From NCBI GenBank assembly GCA_963783045.1, contig CAWAMD010000005.1:992001-1056000 (forward strand): DNA of 64,000 nucleotides. Reading direction: 5' to 3'. Source of the DNA: CAWAMD01 sp963783045 (lineage in GTDB: Bacteria > Actinomycetota > Nitriliruptoria > Nitriliruptorales > Nitriliruptoraceae). Numbering within the stretch: the stretch's first letter is position 1; the number at the start of each line of letters is the position of its first letter. The notes under the pieces are model-generated. The model did no database searches. It was not told the DNA's origin and saw only the letters and a list, made by a program, of their open reading frames with translations. Both the position numbers and the translations under genes were made by a program. Shown here in pieces: positions 9,358-17,723 of the stretch.

Positions 9358-9470
9358 CGCTCCAACGGGCGCACGCATCCTGCGTCCCGGGGGCGCAGGG
9401 CGTGCGGCCGTGCGCGCCGCCGTGGGTACCATCGCGGTTCCGGTGACCAGCGACACGAAAGAGCAGTGAC

Positions 9471-10040
9471 GTGCCCGAGATCGAGGAACTCCTGAGCGGC
9501 CAGTCGAAGGCCTTCAACACGCTGTTCGAGCAGCGTGTCCTCTTCCTGAAGGGACCCCTCGAGGACGACAACGCGGACACGCTCGTGGCGCAGATGCTCG
9601 CACTCGACGGGCAGAGCCAGGAGGACATCACGCTGTTCGTCAACTCCCCCGGCGGCATCATCAGCGGCCTGTTCGCCATCTACGACACGATGCTGACGAT
9701 CAACGCGAAGGTGAACACGCGCTGCATCGGGATGGCCGCCTCGGCGGCGGCCGTCATCCTCGCCGCCGGCACCGGGGTCCGCTCGGCGACCGAGAACGCC
9801 CGGATCATGATCCACCAGCCGCTCGGTGGGGCACGCGGCACGGCGAAGGACATCGAGATCCAGGCGAAGAACATCGTGTATCTGCGCGAGCGCCTGAACG
9901 AGATCCTCGCCAACCGGACCGGCAAGTCGGTCGAGGAGGTGTCGGCCGACACCGACCGCGACTACTGGCTGACGGCCGAGGAAGCGAAGAACTACGGCAA
10001 GCACGGCCTGATCGACGAGGTCGTCACCCCGGTCCACTGA
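9471..10040 (+). CDS. clpP: ClpP-type serine protease subunit
   Basis: 189 residues from GTG. ClpP fold with the full triad: Ser91 in GMAASAA, His115 in RIMIHQPLGG, Asp164 in TDRDYW. The segment VNSPGGIISGLFAIYDTM supplies the oxyanion glycines. Length matches mature ClpP subunits. No neighbouring clpX, clpC or second clpP is present, so this is a lone copy. Many actinobacteria have several clpP paralogues; whether this is the housekeeping one cannot be decided here. A strong hairpin follows the stop. Confidence 0.92.
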   Translation: MPEIEELLSGQSKAFNTLFEQRVLFLKGPLEDDNADTLVAQMLALDGQSQEDITLFVNSPGGIISGLFAIYDTMLTINAKVNTRCIGMAASAAAVILAAGTGVRSATENARIMIHQPLGGARGTAKDIEIQAKNIVYLRERLNEILANRTGKSVEEVSADTDRDYWLTAEEAKNYGKHGLIDEVVTPVH

Positions 10041-10054
10041 GCCTCGACGCTCGC

Positions 10055-10085
10055 GCGTGGGCCCCGCCGGCGGCGGGGCCCACGC
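10055..10085. terminator. Bidirectional rho-independent-like terminator
   Basis: A perfect inverted repeat with 14-bp arms (GCGTGGGCCCCGCC and its complement) and a 3-nt loop, 14 bases after the clpP stop and 17 bases before the stop of the convergent gene. No T-run follows, as is usual in very high-GC actinobacteria. Its position between convergent genes makes termination the best reading. Confidence 0.8.
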
Positions 10086-10101
10086 ATGTCCGGCCGCGCG
10101 C

Positions 10102-10431
10102 CTACGCGCCGCGGGTCATCACGACGACCGTGACGACGTTGAGGGCCGCCACGATCATCGCCGCCCCGAGCACCGCGAGCTCCCCGCCCCGTCGCCGGTG
10201 CAACACCGCCGGCGCGACGAGGACGACCATGGCGGCCGGGAGCAGGAACAGCGCCCGCGGGAGCAGCAGGCCGACCCGGGGCTCGAGCCATCGCGACAGC
10301 CGGCCGAGCCCGACGGCGACGGCGGCGAGCACCGGCAGCCGATGGCCCCAGAAGAGCACCTGGAGGACGAGGCCGGCGCCCAGGGCGATCCACAGGTTGC
10401 CCCGCTGCGAGGAGGTCGCGGACCGTCTCAT
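10102..10431 (-). CDS. Small integral membrane protein of unknown function
   Basis: 109 residues with three or four predicted transmembrane helices (WIALGAGLVLQVLFW, LPVLAAVAVGLGRL, ALFLLPAAMVVLVAPAVL, LAVLGAAMIVAALNVVTVVV). The ATG overlaps the stop of the upstream phosphatase gene (ATGA), so the two are co-translated. I do not recognise the family. It could be a membrane partner of the exported phosphatase. Confidence 0.7.
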   Translation of the reverse strand: MRRSATSSQRGNLWIALGAGLVLQVLFWGHRLPVLAAVAVGLGRLSRWLEPRVGLLLPRALFLLPAAMVVLVAPAVLHRRRGGELAVLGAAMIVAALNVVTVVVMTRGA

Positions 10432-12026
10432 GCCGTGCCCCTGCCCACCGTCACCTCGTGCACGGGACGCAGCTGCTCGATCGCGTCGACGCCGTCCGCC
10501 GGCGACCAGACGAACAGCCGGGCGGTGACCGCGTCGGCCGTGACGTCCAGGATCGTGAACCCGTTGTGCTCGGTCGCGGCCATCAGCTGGTCGACCTGCA
10601 GGGTGGCGGACGGCTGCGGCGGCACCCCGAGCGCGAACGACTGGAAGCCGGTGCCGGTGCCGAGCGTGCCGACGAGCAGCGCCAGCGCGGGCTGGTCCAC
10701 CAACGACACCGCGCCCGCACCCAGCAGGCGGGCCGCCCCGCTCGCGTGGATGTCGCCGCACAGCATGAGCGGCGGTGTGCCGCCACGTGCGCCGGCGGCG
10801 GCCAGCAGCCGGTCGTGCTGGCGCTGCCACCCGGGCGACCAGCCGGGCTTGTTGCGGTCGGCGTGCAGCTGACCGTCCTCGCCCTTCGTGTCCGGATACC
10901 ACTCGATCCAGCGGCCGGCCGTCCACACGAACGGCGACGAGGGCACCTGCGCCACCCAGGTGGCGTCGGACGTGCGCAGCCGCGCATCCAGCCAGCCCTC
11001 GGTGGCGGGCGCGAGGAAGCGGCCGTCGGCGCCCGTCGTCAGCTCCTGACGGCAGTCGTACGCGAGCGCTTCGAGGAGCCGGCCGACCCGCAGCGTGCCG
11101 TGGTGTCGTCCGACCCGCTCGCGACCGAGCAGCGTGTCCGGCATACCGACGGCCGGGAGGAACTCGGGCTCGTACAGGCGCTGCGTGGCGGCGGCGACGT
11201 CGCGCATGAACCGGTCCGGCGGGAAGGTCCCGGTCCCGTCGGCGTACAGCACGTCGTTCTCGGTGTAGTCGTGGTCGTCCTGCACGAACACGGCAGGGGT
11301 CGAGCGCAGCAACGTCCCGTACAGGTCGGCGATCTGGGGATCGAAGGCGCGCGTCATCACGCCTTCGTTGACGGTTCCGAGCACGGGGAGCGACCGGTCG
11401 AACAGCCCGGTCCGCCACCGCGCCTGCGGCGAGCTCCCGAGCGCCCACCCGTTGTCCCCGCGCAGGTCCCAGTACACGTGGTCGCCGTTGGCGACCACCA
11501 CGTCGGGACGTTCCCGCAGGCCGCGCGCGAGCAGCCGCCGCCGGGCGGCGAGCGGCAGGTAGGCCGACCCCATGGTCGGGCTCGGGATGTACTCCGGGCC
11601 GCCGGCACACGTGTAGCACAGCAGCCGGACGTGCTCGGTCGGGGCGTCCGGTCCCGGCAGGGTCCGCAGCGGCCAGGGGTCGGTCATCGCCGTCCCGTCA
11701 GCGTCGCGGAGCCGGAGCGTGTGCTCCCGGTCGGCCACCAGCCCCTCCACGTCGAACAGGAAGAACCGGCCGGCCGTGTCCGTCCGACGTCCCGGCACGC
11801 GGGACCCGTCCACGTCGAGCAGCGGTGGCGCGGGGCGCGGCGCCTCGAACGATGCCTTCAGGCGGATGCGCTCGTGGGTCGCCGACGGGAGCAGGTGCCG
11901 TACCGGCCCGGCGTCGAAGCCGTCGTCGACCGTCGCCGACGACACGGCGCGGCTCGCGGCCTCCCACCCGGTCGCTGCCCCGAGCGCCCCGAGCGACGAG
12001 GCGATCAGAAAGCGCCTACGGTCCAC
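10428..12026 (-). CDS. PhoD-like exported metallophosphatase
   Basis: 532 residues. The N-terminus MDRRRFLIASSLGALGAATG resembles a Tat signal (twin Arg then a hydrophobic stretch). A Fn3-like N-terminal region (about 45-130) precedes a calcineurin-like phosphoesterase domain with the metal-binding motifs GDHVYWD, DDHDYTEND and CGDIHASG. This order is that of PhoD-like alkaline phosphatases/phosphodiesterases, Ca2+/Fe3+ enzymes that release phosphate from phosphodiesters outside the cell. Length is normal for the family. Ends with a 4-bp overlap onto the small membrane protein gene. Confidence 0.85.
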   Translation of the reverse strand: MDRRRFLIASSLGALGAATGWEAASRAVSSATVDDGFDAGPVRHLLPSATHERIRLKASFEAPRPAPPLLDVDGSRVPGRRTDTAGRFFLFDVEGLVADREHTLRLRDADGTAMTDPWPLRTLPGPDAPTEHVRLLCYTCAGGPEYIPSPTMGSAYLPLAARRRLLARGLRERPDVVVANGDHVYWDLRGDNGWALGSSPQARWRTGLFDRSLPVLGTVNEGVMTRAFDPQIADLYGTLLRSTPAVFVQDDHDYTENDVLYADGTGTFPPDRFMRDVAAATQRLYEPEFLPAVGMPDTLLGRERVGRHHGTLRVGRLLEALAYDCRQELTTGADGRFLAPATEGWLDARLRTSDATWVAQVPSSPFVWTAGRWIEWYPDTKGEDGQLHADRNKPGWSPGWQRQHDRLLAAAGARGGTPPLMLCGDIHASGAARLLGAGAVSLVDQPALALLVGTLGTGTGFQSFALGVPPQPSATLQVDQLMAATEHNGFTILDVTADAVTARLFVWSPADGVDAIEQLRPVHEVTVGRGTA

Positions 12027-12057
12027 ACCGGGAACCTAGCGAGGGGAGCTGCCGGCC

Positions 12058-13033
12058 GTGACGATCCTCTACCACGAGTCCGACGCCGACGGCGCGGCCC
12101 TCGAGGGGCAGCACGTCGCGGTCGTCGGCTACGGCAACCAGGGCCGTTCCTGGGCGCTCAACCTCCGGGACTCGGGCGTCGAGCTGTCCGTGCACGTCCG
12201 TGCGGACGCCAGCCGAGAGAGGGCCCGCACCGACGGGTTCGTCGTCGACGACCTCGAGGCCGCCTCGGACGCCGACGTGTGCTGCCTGCTCGTGCCCGAC
12301 GACGTCGTCGGTGACCTGCCGCTCAGGCCGGGTCGCGACGCCCTGGTCGTCGTGGCGAGCGGGTACCCCATCGCGTTCGGCGGCTTCGCACCGGACGGCG
12401 ATCTCGCGATGGTCGCGCCCCGCATGCTCGGTCCCGAGGTCCGTGCCTGCTACGAGGAGGGCGTGGGGTTCATCACCGCGGTCGGGGTCGCGCAGGATGT
12501 CACCGGCACGGCACTCGCCCGCACCCTGGGGCTCGCCGCCGCGATCGGGGGTCTGCGGCAGGGCGCGATCGCGCTCAGCCCACGCGAGGAGGCCGTGCTC
12601 GATCTCGGTGTCGAGCAGGTGCTCGCACCGGCGCTTGCGGCGCATCAATCTGGCGTTCACGGCTCTGCTCGCCGAGGAGGGGATCCCGATCGAGGCGATC
12701 CTCTCCGAGCTGTTCCTGTCGGGCGAGATGGAGCGCACCTTCCGGCGGCTGCGGCTCGAGGGCTACGCGGCCCAGCTGGCCCACCACTCCCCGACGAGCC
12801 GATACGGGCAGCTCTCGCGCGCCGACCGCTACGACGACGTGCCGGTCGAGCCGATCATGCGTGCCGTGCTCGAGGACATCACGAGCGGGCGCTTCGCGCA
12901 GGAGTGGGAACGCGAGCGTGAGGACGACTACCCGACGCTGACGCGCCTCGAGGCGGCCGCCGCTCCCCCGGAGCTGGCCGCGTGGGAGCAGCAGCTGCGG
13001 GACCGGCTCGGCGAGCGCCTGGCCGGCGGGTGA
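12058..13033 (+). pseudogene. Ketol-acid reductoisomerase-like protein, frameshifted
   Basis: The N-terminal frame (12058 to about 12640) encodes a Rossmann domain with GYGNQGRSWALNLRDSG, the KARI dinucleotide motif, and MVAPRMLGPEVR. The C-terminal helical knotted domain continues in another frame from about 12640 to 13033: NLAFTALLAEEGIPIEAIL, HSPTSRYGQLSRADRYDD and SGRFAQEWERE, the latter two matching the KARI metal/substrate domain. The join needs a +1 shift between about 12628 and 12650. KARI (IlvC) makes 2,3-dihydroxy acids in valine/isoleucine synthesis, but no other ilv genes are near and divergence is high, so a KARI-like paralogue is likelier. The break may be a sequence error. Confidence 0.7.
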
Positions 13034-13070
13034 CGACACGACCGGGACACGACGAGGGCTGGAGGGCGAC

Positions 13071-13565
13071 ATGACGGCGACCGACGGGTACCCGCCGCCG
13101 CGGTACGACGGCGACGGTGGCGAGGTCAGCGCTCGTCTCCGCCGTGGTGACCACGCGCCCGATCTCGTGCTCGGCAACACGGCAGTGCACTATCTGTCGA
13201 CCGGCGAGTCGACCGAGGGCCGGTTCGGCCTGTACCGCTGGGACATGTCCGGTGATCGGGGTGGCGCGGCACCGCACTTCCACCGTTCGTTCTCGGAGTC
13301 GTTCTACATCCTGTCGGGCACCGTCAGGATCTACGACGGCGAGGAATGGGTCGACGCCGGCGCGGGCGACTACGCCTACGTGCCCCCGGGCGGCATCCAC
13401 GGTTTCAGCAACCAGTCCGGCGCGCCCGCATCCATGCTCATCCTGTTCTCGCCCGGGGCGCCGCGCGAGCAGTACTTCGAAGGGTTGCCGGTCCTGAACG
13501 CGATGACCGACGACGAGCGCTCGGCGTTCTTTCGACGGCACGACAACCTGTACGTGGAACGCTGA
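13071..13565 (+). CDS. Single-domain cupin protein
   Basis: 164 residues, ATG preceded by GGAGGG. The two cupin motifs are intact: HFH-x4-E-x6-G in the HFHRSFSESFYILSG segment and PPGGIHGFSN as motif 2, giving the usual His2-Glu-His metal site. Cytoplasmic, small-molecule-binding or dioxygenase-type fold; the substrate cannot be told. Separated by 37 bases from the KARI-like gene and in the same direction, so possibly co-transcribed. Confidence 0.82.
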   Translation: MTATDGYPPPRYDGDGGEVSARLRRGDHAPDLVLGNTAVHYLSTGESTEGRFGLYRWDMSGDRGGAAPHFHRSFSESFYILSGTVRIYDGEEWVDAGAGDYAYVPPGGIHGFSNQSGAPASMLILFSPGAPREQYFEGLPVLNAMTDDERSAFFRRHDNLYVER

Positions 13566-13641
13566 CCTTCAGCGACGTCTCGGCGCGAGGACATCAGGAC
13601 CGCGGTCGTGGACGCCCAGCGCACGACGACGGCCCACTGCC

Positions 13642-14679
13642 CTACTCGCCGGCGTGGCGCAGGATCGCCATCGCCTCCTGCGACCGGTAGAAGGGCTCGA
13701 GCCGCTGCCGGACGAGTGAGTCCAGCTGGCCTGACTGCTCGAGCACGTCGAGGACGCGCGGGACGTGGCGCTCCGTCTCCGCCACGACGCCGTCCACGTC
13801 CAGACCGAACGCATCGAGCATCTCGCCGAGCGTCCGCTGCCCGTAGAGATCCAGGAAGCGCACCACGGCCGCGTCGACGGCGGCGCGAAACGACGGCGTG
13901 GCCATGACGGCCTGCGCGGCCTCGCGCGCCGTCGCGGCGAGCCGTTCGACCTCCGCGCTGGTCAGGTAGGCCCGCATCCCGGCGACGGGCTCGGCCGCGT
14001 GGAGGTCCCAGATCTCCATGGCGGCGTCGCGGATCATCTCGTCGTCGAGCGTGTCCACGAGTGCCCGGATGACCCGCTCGAGCGCCGCCTTCGCCCCGAG
14101 GTCGGCCGCGCCGCCGACCAGCTGCTCGAGCTGCTTCGGTGCCAGTCCGCGGGCCTGTCTGGCGGCGAAGTCCCCCACGCCGAGCATCGACTTCATCCCC
14201 GGGAGCCGTTCCGCCCGCCGACGGTTCTGCTGGACGACGTCGCTGACGAGAGCGGCGACGAAGCGGGTGGCCACCACCGCCAGGGTCGGGCTCTGCTCCG
14301 TTCGGCGCAGCACCTCGGTGCGCAGGCTGGACGAGCGGGCCAGCACGTCCACGAGCGCCTCCACGTGGCGCCGGTCGACGACCTCACCAAGACGGTGGTC
14401 GCCATCGACAGGAAGGTCGTGGAGCAGCACCGGGAGGGTCTCGACCAGCGCCACGAACGCGGCTGACGGGCCGACGGCATCGAGCGCGAGCTCGATCGTC
14501 ACGCGGGCCGCGTCACGATCGACGAGCTCGTCGACCGTGGCGCCGGTGAGTGCCTCGAGCAGGCCGCGGACGTCCGCGGCGACGGCCTGCGCGCCGTATG
14601 GACCGGTCAGCTGTGCCACGAGGTGGGCGACGTGTGCGTCGAGCAGGCGATCGGCGAGGTCTGCCGGGTCGGTGGTCAT
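13642..14679 (-). CDS. Hypothetical alpha-helical protein
   Basis: 345 residues, almost entirely helical and rich in Ala, Asp, Glu and Arg; no signal peptide and no transmembrane segment. I do not recognise a family. The ATG overlaps the stop of the upstream ACT-domain gene (ATGA), so the two are co-expressed. The central segment (ERLPGMKSMLGVGDFAARQA) is the only Gly/Pro-rich stretch and may be a hinge. Confidence 0.65.
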   Translation of the reverse strand: MTTDPADLADRLLDAHVAHLVAQLTGPYGAQAVAADVRGLLEALTGATVDELVDRDAARVTIELALDAVGPSAAFVALVETLPVLLHDLPVDGDHRLGEVVDRRHVEALVDVLARSSSLRTEVLRRTEQSPTLAVVATRFVAALVSDVVQQNRRRAERLPGMKSMLGVGDFAARQARGLAPKQLEQLVGGAADLGAKAALERVIRALVDTLDDEMIRDAAMEIWDLHAAEPVAGMRAYLTSAEVERLAATAREAAQAVMATPSFRAAVDAAVVRFLDLYGQRTLGEMLDAFGLDVDGVVAETERHVPRVLDVLEQSGQLDSLVRQRLEPFYRSQEAMAILRHAGE

Positions 14680-15197
14680 GATCCCTCGGTCAGGTCCACC
14701 ATCAGGTCGTCGGCCAGCTCCTCGAGCGCCGCGAGCAGATCGTCTGCCGCCAGACCGTCGGGCAGCCGGACCACGGCGGCAGCACGGAAGAGCAGGTTGC
14801 CGGCCATGCTCGCCGACTCGGTCCAGGTGCGCAGGTCCACGATGCCGACCCCGAGCGAGGTCAGCAGATGCGAGACCTCGTGCACGATGCCGGGCCGGTC
14901 CGCCCCGACGACCTCGAAGCGGGCGACGGGCGCATCCTGGGGCGGCTCGGCGTCGCCGAGCGCCGAGTGCAGTGTGACGTCCAGCAGGCCCTGGGCGTGC
15001 AGCGGGGCGAGCGCGTCCCGGAAGGCTGCCGACCGCTCCTGCGGCACTCTGACCAGCAGCATGCCCGCGAAGATCCCCGCCATCTCGGTCATCTGGCTGC
15101 GGTCCCAGCTGCCACCGTGGTCGGCGACGATCCGGGCGAGCGCATCGACCAGGCCGGTGCGGTCGGCACCGATGACTGCGAGCACGAAGGAGTCCAT
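14676..15197 (-). CDS. Tandem ACT-domain protein, GcvR-like
   Basis: 173 residues: two ACT domains, about 1-85 (FVLAVIGADRTGLVDALARIVADHGG) and about 90-170 (FEVVGADRPGIVHEVSHLLTSLGVGI). The paired ADRTGLV/ADRPGIV loops are the ligand-binding turns of GcvR-type regulators, which sense amino acids such as glycine. The second ACT domain is the better match. Forms a two-gene operon with the downstream helical protein. No gcv genes are in the window, so the ligand is unknown. Confidence 0.82.
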   Translation of the reverse strand: MDSFVLAVIGADRTGLVDALARIVADHGGSWDRSQMTEMAGIFAGMLLVRVPQERSAAFRDALAPLHAQGLLDVTLHSALGDAEPPQDAPVARFEVVGADRPGIVHEVSHLLTSLGVGIVDLRTWTESASMAGNLLFRAAAVVRLPDGLAADDLLAALEELADDLMVDLTEGS

Positions 15198-15255
15198 GGG
15201 TGCGCACCCTAGACGCCGTCGTCCCTTCGACGTGATCCCGGCAAGGTGGACGCGG

Positions 15256-16110
15256 TCATCCCGTGAGCGTGCGGTCCAGGAACGCGATGACGTCGGCAGT
15301 GACCTCGTCGCGGTTGGTCTCGTTGAGCACCTCGTGCCGCGCGCCCGGATACAGCCTCACCCGGACGTCGGTCAGGCCCGCGCGTCGATACTGCTCGGCC
15401 AGCGCCTCGACGGCTGTGCCGCCCTGCGCGAGCGGGTCGTCCGAGCCGGACACGATGAGAATCGGCAGGTCGTGGCGGATGGCGCCGACACGCGCGGGGT
15501 CGGCAGCCGCGGCGAGGGTGGCGATGCCGCTGAGTGGCGGCGCCTCCCAACCGCACGCAGGGTCGGCCACGTAGGCGTCCACCTCGGCCTCGTCGCGGCT
15601 CAGCCACTCGAAGCCCGTACGGTGCTCGAAGGGCGCGTTGAACGTGCTGAGGTCGGCCGGCTCGTCGGCGTCCAGCACGGGCACGAGCCAGCTCACCTCC
15701 GTGCTTCCTGACAGCACGACAGCATCGACATCGTCGGCGTGGTCCAGCAGATACTGCTGCGTGGCGAACGAGCCCATGCTGTGACCGAACAGCCCGAGCG
15801 GCAAGGCCGGCTCGTCCCGTCGGATGCGGGCCGTGAGCCGTCCGACATCGTCGACCCACCCCGGCCAGCCGTCCGCGCCCCAGCCGCCGTATCCGCTGAC
15901 GGCGCTCTGCCCGGAACCGCGGGCGTCCGGCGCGTACACGAGATAGCCGGCCCCAGTCAGAGCCTCAGCGAAGCGGCGGTAGCGAGCCGCATGCTCGGCC
16001 AGTCCGTGCTGCACCTGCACGACGGCCTTTGGCCGGCCCTCTGGCGACCAGCGGAAGGTGTGCAGCTGCTGCCCGTCGCCGGTGATGACCGTCGTCGTCG
16101 ACTCGTCCAC
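15256..16110 (-). CDS. Alpha/beta hydrolase, monoglyceride lipase/lysophospholipase type
   Basis: 284 residues from GTG 16110, chosen because AGGGAGG lies just upstream; longer in-phase starts run into the island. Serine hydrolase triad visible: nucleophile Ser in GHSMGS, Asp in VSGSDDPLA, His in GARHEVLNE; oxyanion HGLAEHAARY. The family is the serine aminopeptidase S33/PldB-like group that cleaves monoacylglycerols or lysophospholipids. Its start is only 43 bases from the island's left repeat. Without the island it would follow the NYN/OST-HTH gene on the same strand, so its original promoter may have been displaced. Confidence 0.85.
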   Translation of the reverse strand: MDESTTTVITGDGQQLHTFRWSPEGRPKAVVQVQHGLAEHAARYRRFAEALTGAGYLVYAPDARGSGQSAVSGYGGWGADGWPGWVDDVGRLTARIRRDEPALPLGLFGHSMGSFATQQYLLDHADDVDAVVLSGSTEVSWLVPVLDADEPADLSTFNAPFEHRTGFEWLSRDEAEVDAYVADPACGWEAPPLSGIATLAAAADPARVGAIRHDLPILIVSGSDDPLAQGGTAVEALAEQYRRAGLTDVRVRLYPGARHEVLNETNRDEVTADVIAFLDRTLTG

Positions 16111-16153
16111 GACCGCCTCCCTGCTCCCGTGTCGGCCGACGGTGTCCAGGCTA

Positions 16154-16198
16154 GTCAGGCCGGGATCTCGACGCCCTCGACGTAGAGGTAGTACTCCT
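16154..16198. repeat. Left attachment repeat (att core, 45 bp)
   Basis: Identical over all 45 positions to 29305-29349. Flanking bases diverge at once on both sides (A before, G after here; G before, C after in the other copy). Read on the minus strand it repeats the last 15 codons of the NYN/OST-HTH gene. It marks the left boundary of the integrated element. Confidence 0.88.
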
Positions 16199-16313
16199 GA
16201 CGAAGCCCATGATGGCGAGGGGGCACCCGTTGTCGAATGTGCCGCTGACCAGCGAAAACACAGTAGTGTCATACGGCTGCGTCCCACCGACATCGCGTGA
16301 ATCCCCGCCCGCG

Positions 16314-16334
16314 CGTTGTCACGCCGTTGTCACG
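16314..16334 (+). repeat. Left pair of putative integrase arm-type sites
   Basis: Two copies of CGTTGTCACG (16314-16323 and 16325-16334) with an 11-bp period. A matching pair sits just inside the right attachment repeat. Paired short direct repeats flanking a core are typical of arm sites bound by the N-terminal domain of tyrosine integrases. Confidence 0.5.
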
Positions 16335-16364
16335 GGGGGCCATCCGCAGGCCCCCGCTTTCGGC

Positions 16365-16520
16365 CGAACACCCCAGCTCACGGGCCACGTCCACGTACGT
16401 CGTCTCCTCGTCGAACCGGAACAGCTCCACGGCCTTACGGCGGAACTCCGGGCTATAGACCTTGCCCATCATCTTCCCTTCGGTTGAGACCAGTGTCCCA
16501 ACCTCACGGGTGTCCGCTAC
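16365..16520 (-). mobile_element. IS3-family left end with truncated orfA
   Basis: From ATG 16469 or 16472 the frame encodes about 35 residues of an IS3 OrfA helix-turn-helix (YSPEFRRKAVELF ... DVARELGCSAES), then identity is lost near 16365. Upstream, the sequence GGTTGGGACACTGG resembles an IS3 terminal region. No orfB or right end is present. It is a remnant, not a functional transposase. Confidence 0.65.
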
Positions 16521-16534
16521 TCCGTGGGAACCTC

Positions 16535-16641
16535 ACCACCGGTGGTGCCGGCATGCTGACAGCACAGCTGGTCGGCCAGGTTGTGCTCGAAGCGGGCCAC
16601 CGCACCGGTCTCGAGGTCCTCGACCCGGCGACGGTTGTCGC
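16535..16641 (-). pseudogene. RHS/YD-repeat gene fragment
   Basis: About 107 bp homologous to 19817-19917 of the main RHS gene (encoding NRRRVEDLETGAV and NLADQL), with scattered substitutions. It has no start or continuation. It looks like debris from recombination among RHS segments or from an older RHS copy next to the IS remnant. Confidence 0.75.
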
Positions 16642-16668
16642 CGGAGAATAGGCTTGGCGGAGAGCCAC

Positions 16669-16890
16669 TCACCAGCTCATGTATGCAACGATCCCCATGA
16701 TCAATCCAGAAAGAGATAAGAGGATCACGGCTACAACTATCGGAACGCGGAAGAACCAGAGTGCCGCCAGGAAGACAGCGAAGAACACCATTCCGAGTAC
16801 GATCGCCTTCTGACCTTTCACATTCGGATTGCGTCTCCAATTTGAGAAGCTATTCCAGACGTTTCGGCGCATGCTGCTGATCCAATGCAT
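16669..16890 (-). CDS. Small two-TM protein, immunity-A type (after tip 3)
   Basis: 73 residues from ATG 16890 (67 from ATG 16872). An amphipathic, Trp/Arg-rich N-terminus, then two transmembrane helices (about 30-48 and 51-70). It aligns without gaps over 60 residues to the 18733-18945 product, with about 17 identities including W-R-x-x-P, FR-x-P and VxAV. The start lies 10-28 bases after the stop of the orphan tip at 16901. By position and topology I infer a cognate membrane immunity protein. Base composition is clearly more AT-rich than the chromosome around the island. Confidence 0.6.
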   Translation of the reverse strand: MHWISSMRRNVWNSFSNWRRNPNVKGQKAIVLGMVFFAVFLAALWFFRVPIVVAVILLSLSGLIMGIVAYMSW

Positions 16891-16900
16891 CTGGCAGGCC

Positions 16901-17335
16901 CTATAGTCCGGGTGTTCCTGGCGCGGCGAAGTAACTACCGGCGCCGAAGGCTACACATCCGACGACCGCGCCCGCGGTGATGAGGCCGCCGGTGACCGAC
17001 CCTCCGACTAGCAGAGTGGCGCCGACGAGGGTCGCTTCGCCAATCGCTATCCCTTGGATGCAAGCTCCAATGGAGGATCCGATCTGCCCGACAGCAGTGA
17101 GCAAGCCGGATAAGGAGAAGGCACCCGTGACATCGATGTTGTTGCAGGGGTTGGCGTTGGCGTAGAGGTAGTGGTTGGTGTCGAGGCCGGTGGGGTCGGG
17201 TTGGGTCCATCGGGCGTGGTCGGGCTGGTAGTAGCGCAGCCCGGCCTTGATGAGGCCGGTGGGGTCGGTGTGGTATTTGTTGCAGGGGGTTGGTGAAGGG
17301 CGCCTGCCAGCCGGTCGGGGTGCGCCAGGCGAACC
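16901..17335 (-). pseudogene. Silent orphan RHS tip module 3 (no start codon)
   Basis: The frame is open from right after the TGA at 17336-17338 and has no ATG/GTG/TTG before the tip. It contains a shuffled RHS piece (TGWQA-like sequence at about 17303-17328, in another phase), then the RHS core segment YHTDPTGLIKAGLRYYQPDH ... NANPCNNID (17139-17275) and a 70-residue glycine-rich hydrophobic tip with two Cys 34 residues apart, ending at TAG 16901. The core DNA has about three mismatches to the main gene. Lacking a start, it can only be expressed after recombination into the main RHS gene: a silent tip cassette. Confidence 0.7.
17139..17275 (-). repeat. RHS core repeat, copy 3
   Basis: About 137 bp nearly identical (about three mismatches) to 19217-19361 and 18367-18511. 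Encodes the conserved RHS core before the variable tip. Offers homology for recombination between silent tip and main gene. Confidence 0.85.
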
Positions 17336-17479
17336 TCAAGGTCGCCGCCGAACCACCCGGAAGATGAGCTCCCCTGCCATAAGTGCCATTGCTGCTACTA
17401 CCACCCACACGGAACTGAGCACAGCAAAGACGCCGACAAGGACGAGTGCCAGTAGGTAGGCGACCTCCCATCCCTTCAC
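17336..17479 (-). CDS. Very small two-TM protein, immunity-B type
   Basis: 47 residues from GTG 17479, with AAAGGG about 6 bases upstream. Two hydrophobic helices (AYLLALVLVGVFAVL and VWVVVAAMALMAGELIF) and a basic tail FRVVRRRP. Same plan as the 17724-17969 and 18539-18733 products: two TM helices then a basic C-terminus. It closes an A-B pair with 17530-17700 and immediately precedes silent tip module 3. The gene is short, but RBS, topology and context agree. Confidence 0.5.
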   Translation of the reverse strand: MKGWEVAYLLALVLVGVFAVLSSVWVVVAAMALMAGELIFRVVRRRP

Positions 17480-17529
17480 CCAGAAACCCTTTCGGAGGGG
17501 CCTTCAAGAGACGCCGAATAGGAGCCCAT

Positions 17530-17700
17530 TCAATAGCAGCCATCCAACATGCCGACAAGCGGCAGACCGAGACCGATGGTGGGCACCAGTGCGTTTCCCC
17601 CAGTGAAGGGCGCGGCGAATGTACGTCCGACGGCGAGTAATCCACCACCCACCCACGACGCACATCCCGCCCAGGAAACTCCCGGACCCTGGCGTCGCAT
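17530..17700 (-). CDS. Small hydrophobic Gly-rich protein (immunity-A-like or tip remnant)
   Basis: 56 residues from ATG 17700, preceded by AAGAGG with 7-base spacing. Two hydrophobic segments (WAGCASWVGGGLLAVG and ALVPTIGLGLPLVGML). It sits between the B protein ending at 17724 and the next B-type protein starting at 17479, where an A-type protein would be expected. Its WAGCASWVGGG stretch also resembles the region around the second Cys of the RHS tips, so a truncated tip is an alternative. Confidence 0.45.
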   Translation of the reverse strand: MRRQGPGVSWAGCASWVGGGLLAVGRTFAAPFTGGNALVPTIGLGLPLVGMLDGCY

Positions 17701-17723
17701 GGGTGCGCCTCTTTCAAATCACC

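Noticed and set aside
16154..16198. A tRNA gene as the attachment site
   Set aside because: No cloverleaf or anticodon arm; the repeat matches the coding end of the NYN/OST-HTH gene.
16269..16472. Complete transposase gene
   Set aside because: Only about 35 residues match IS3 OrfA; the rest is unrelated and no orfB follows.
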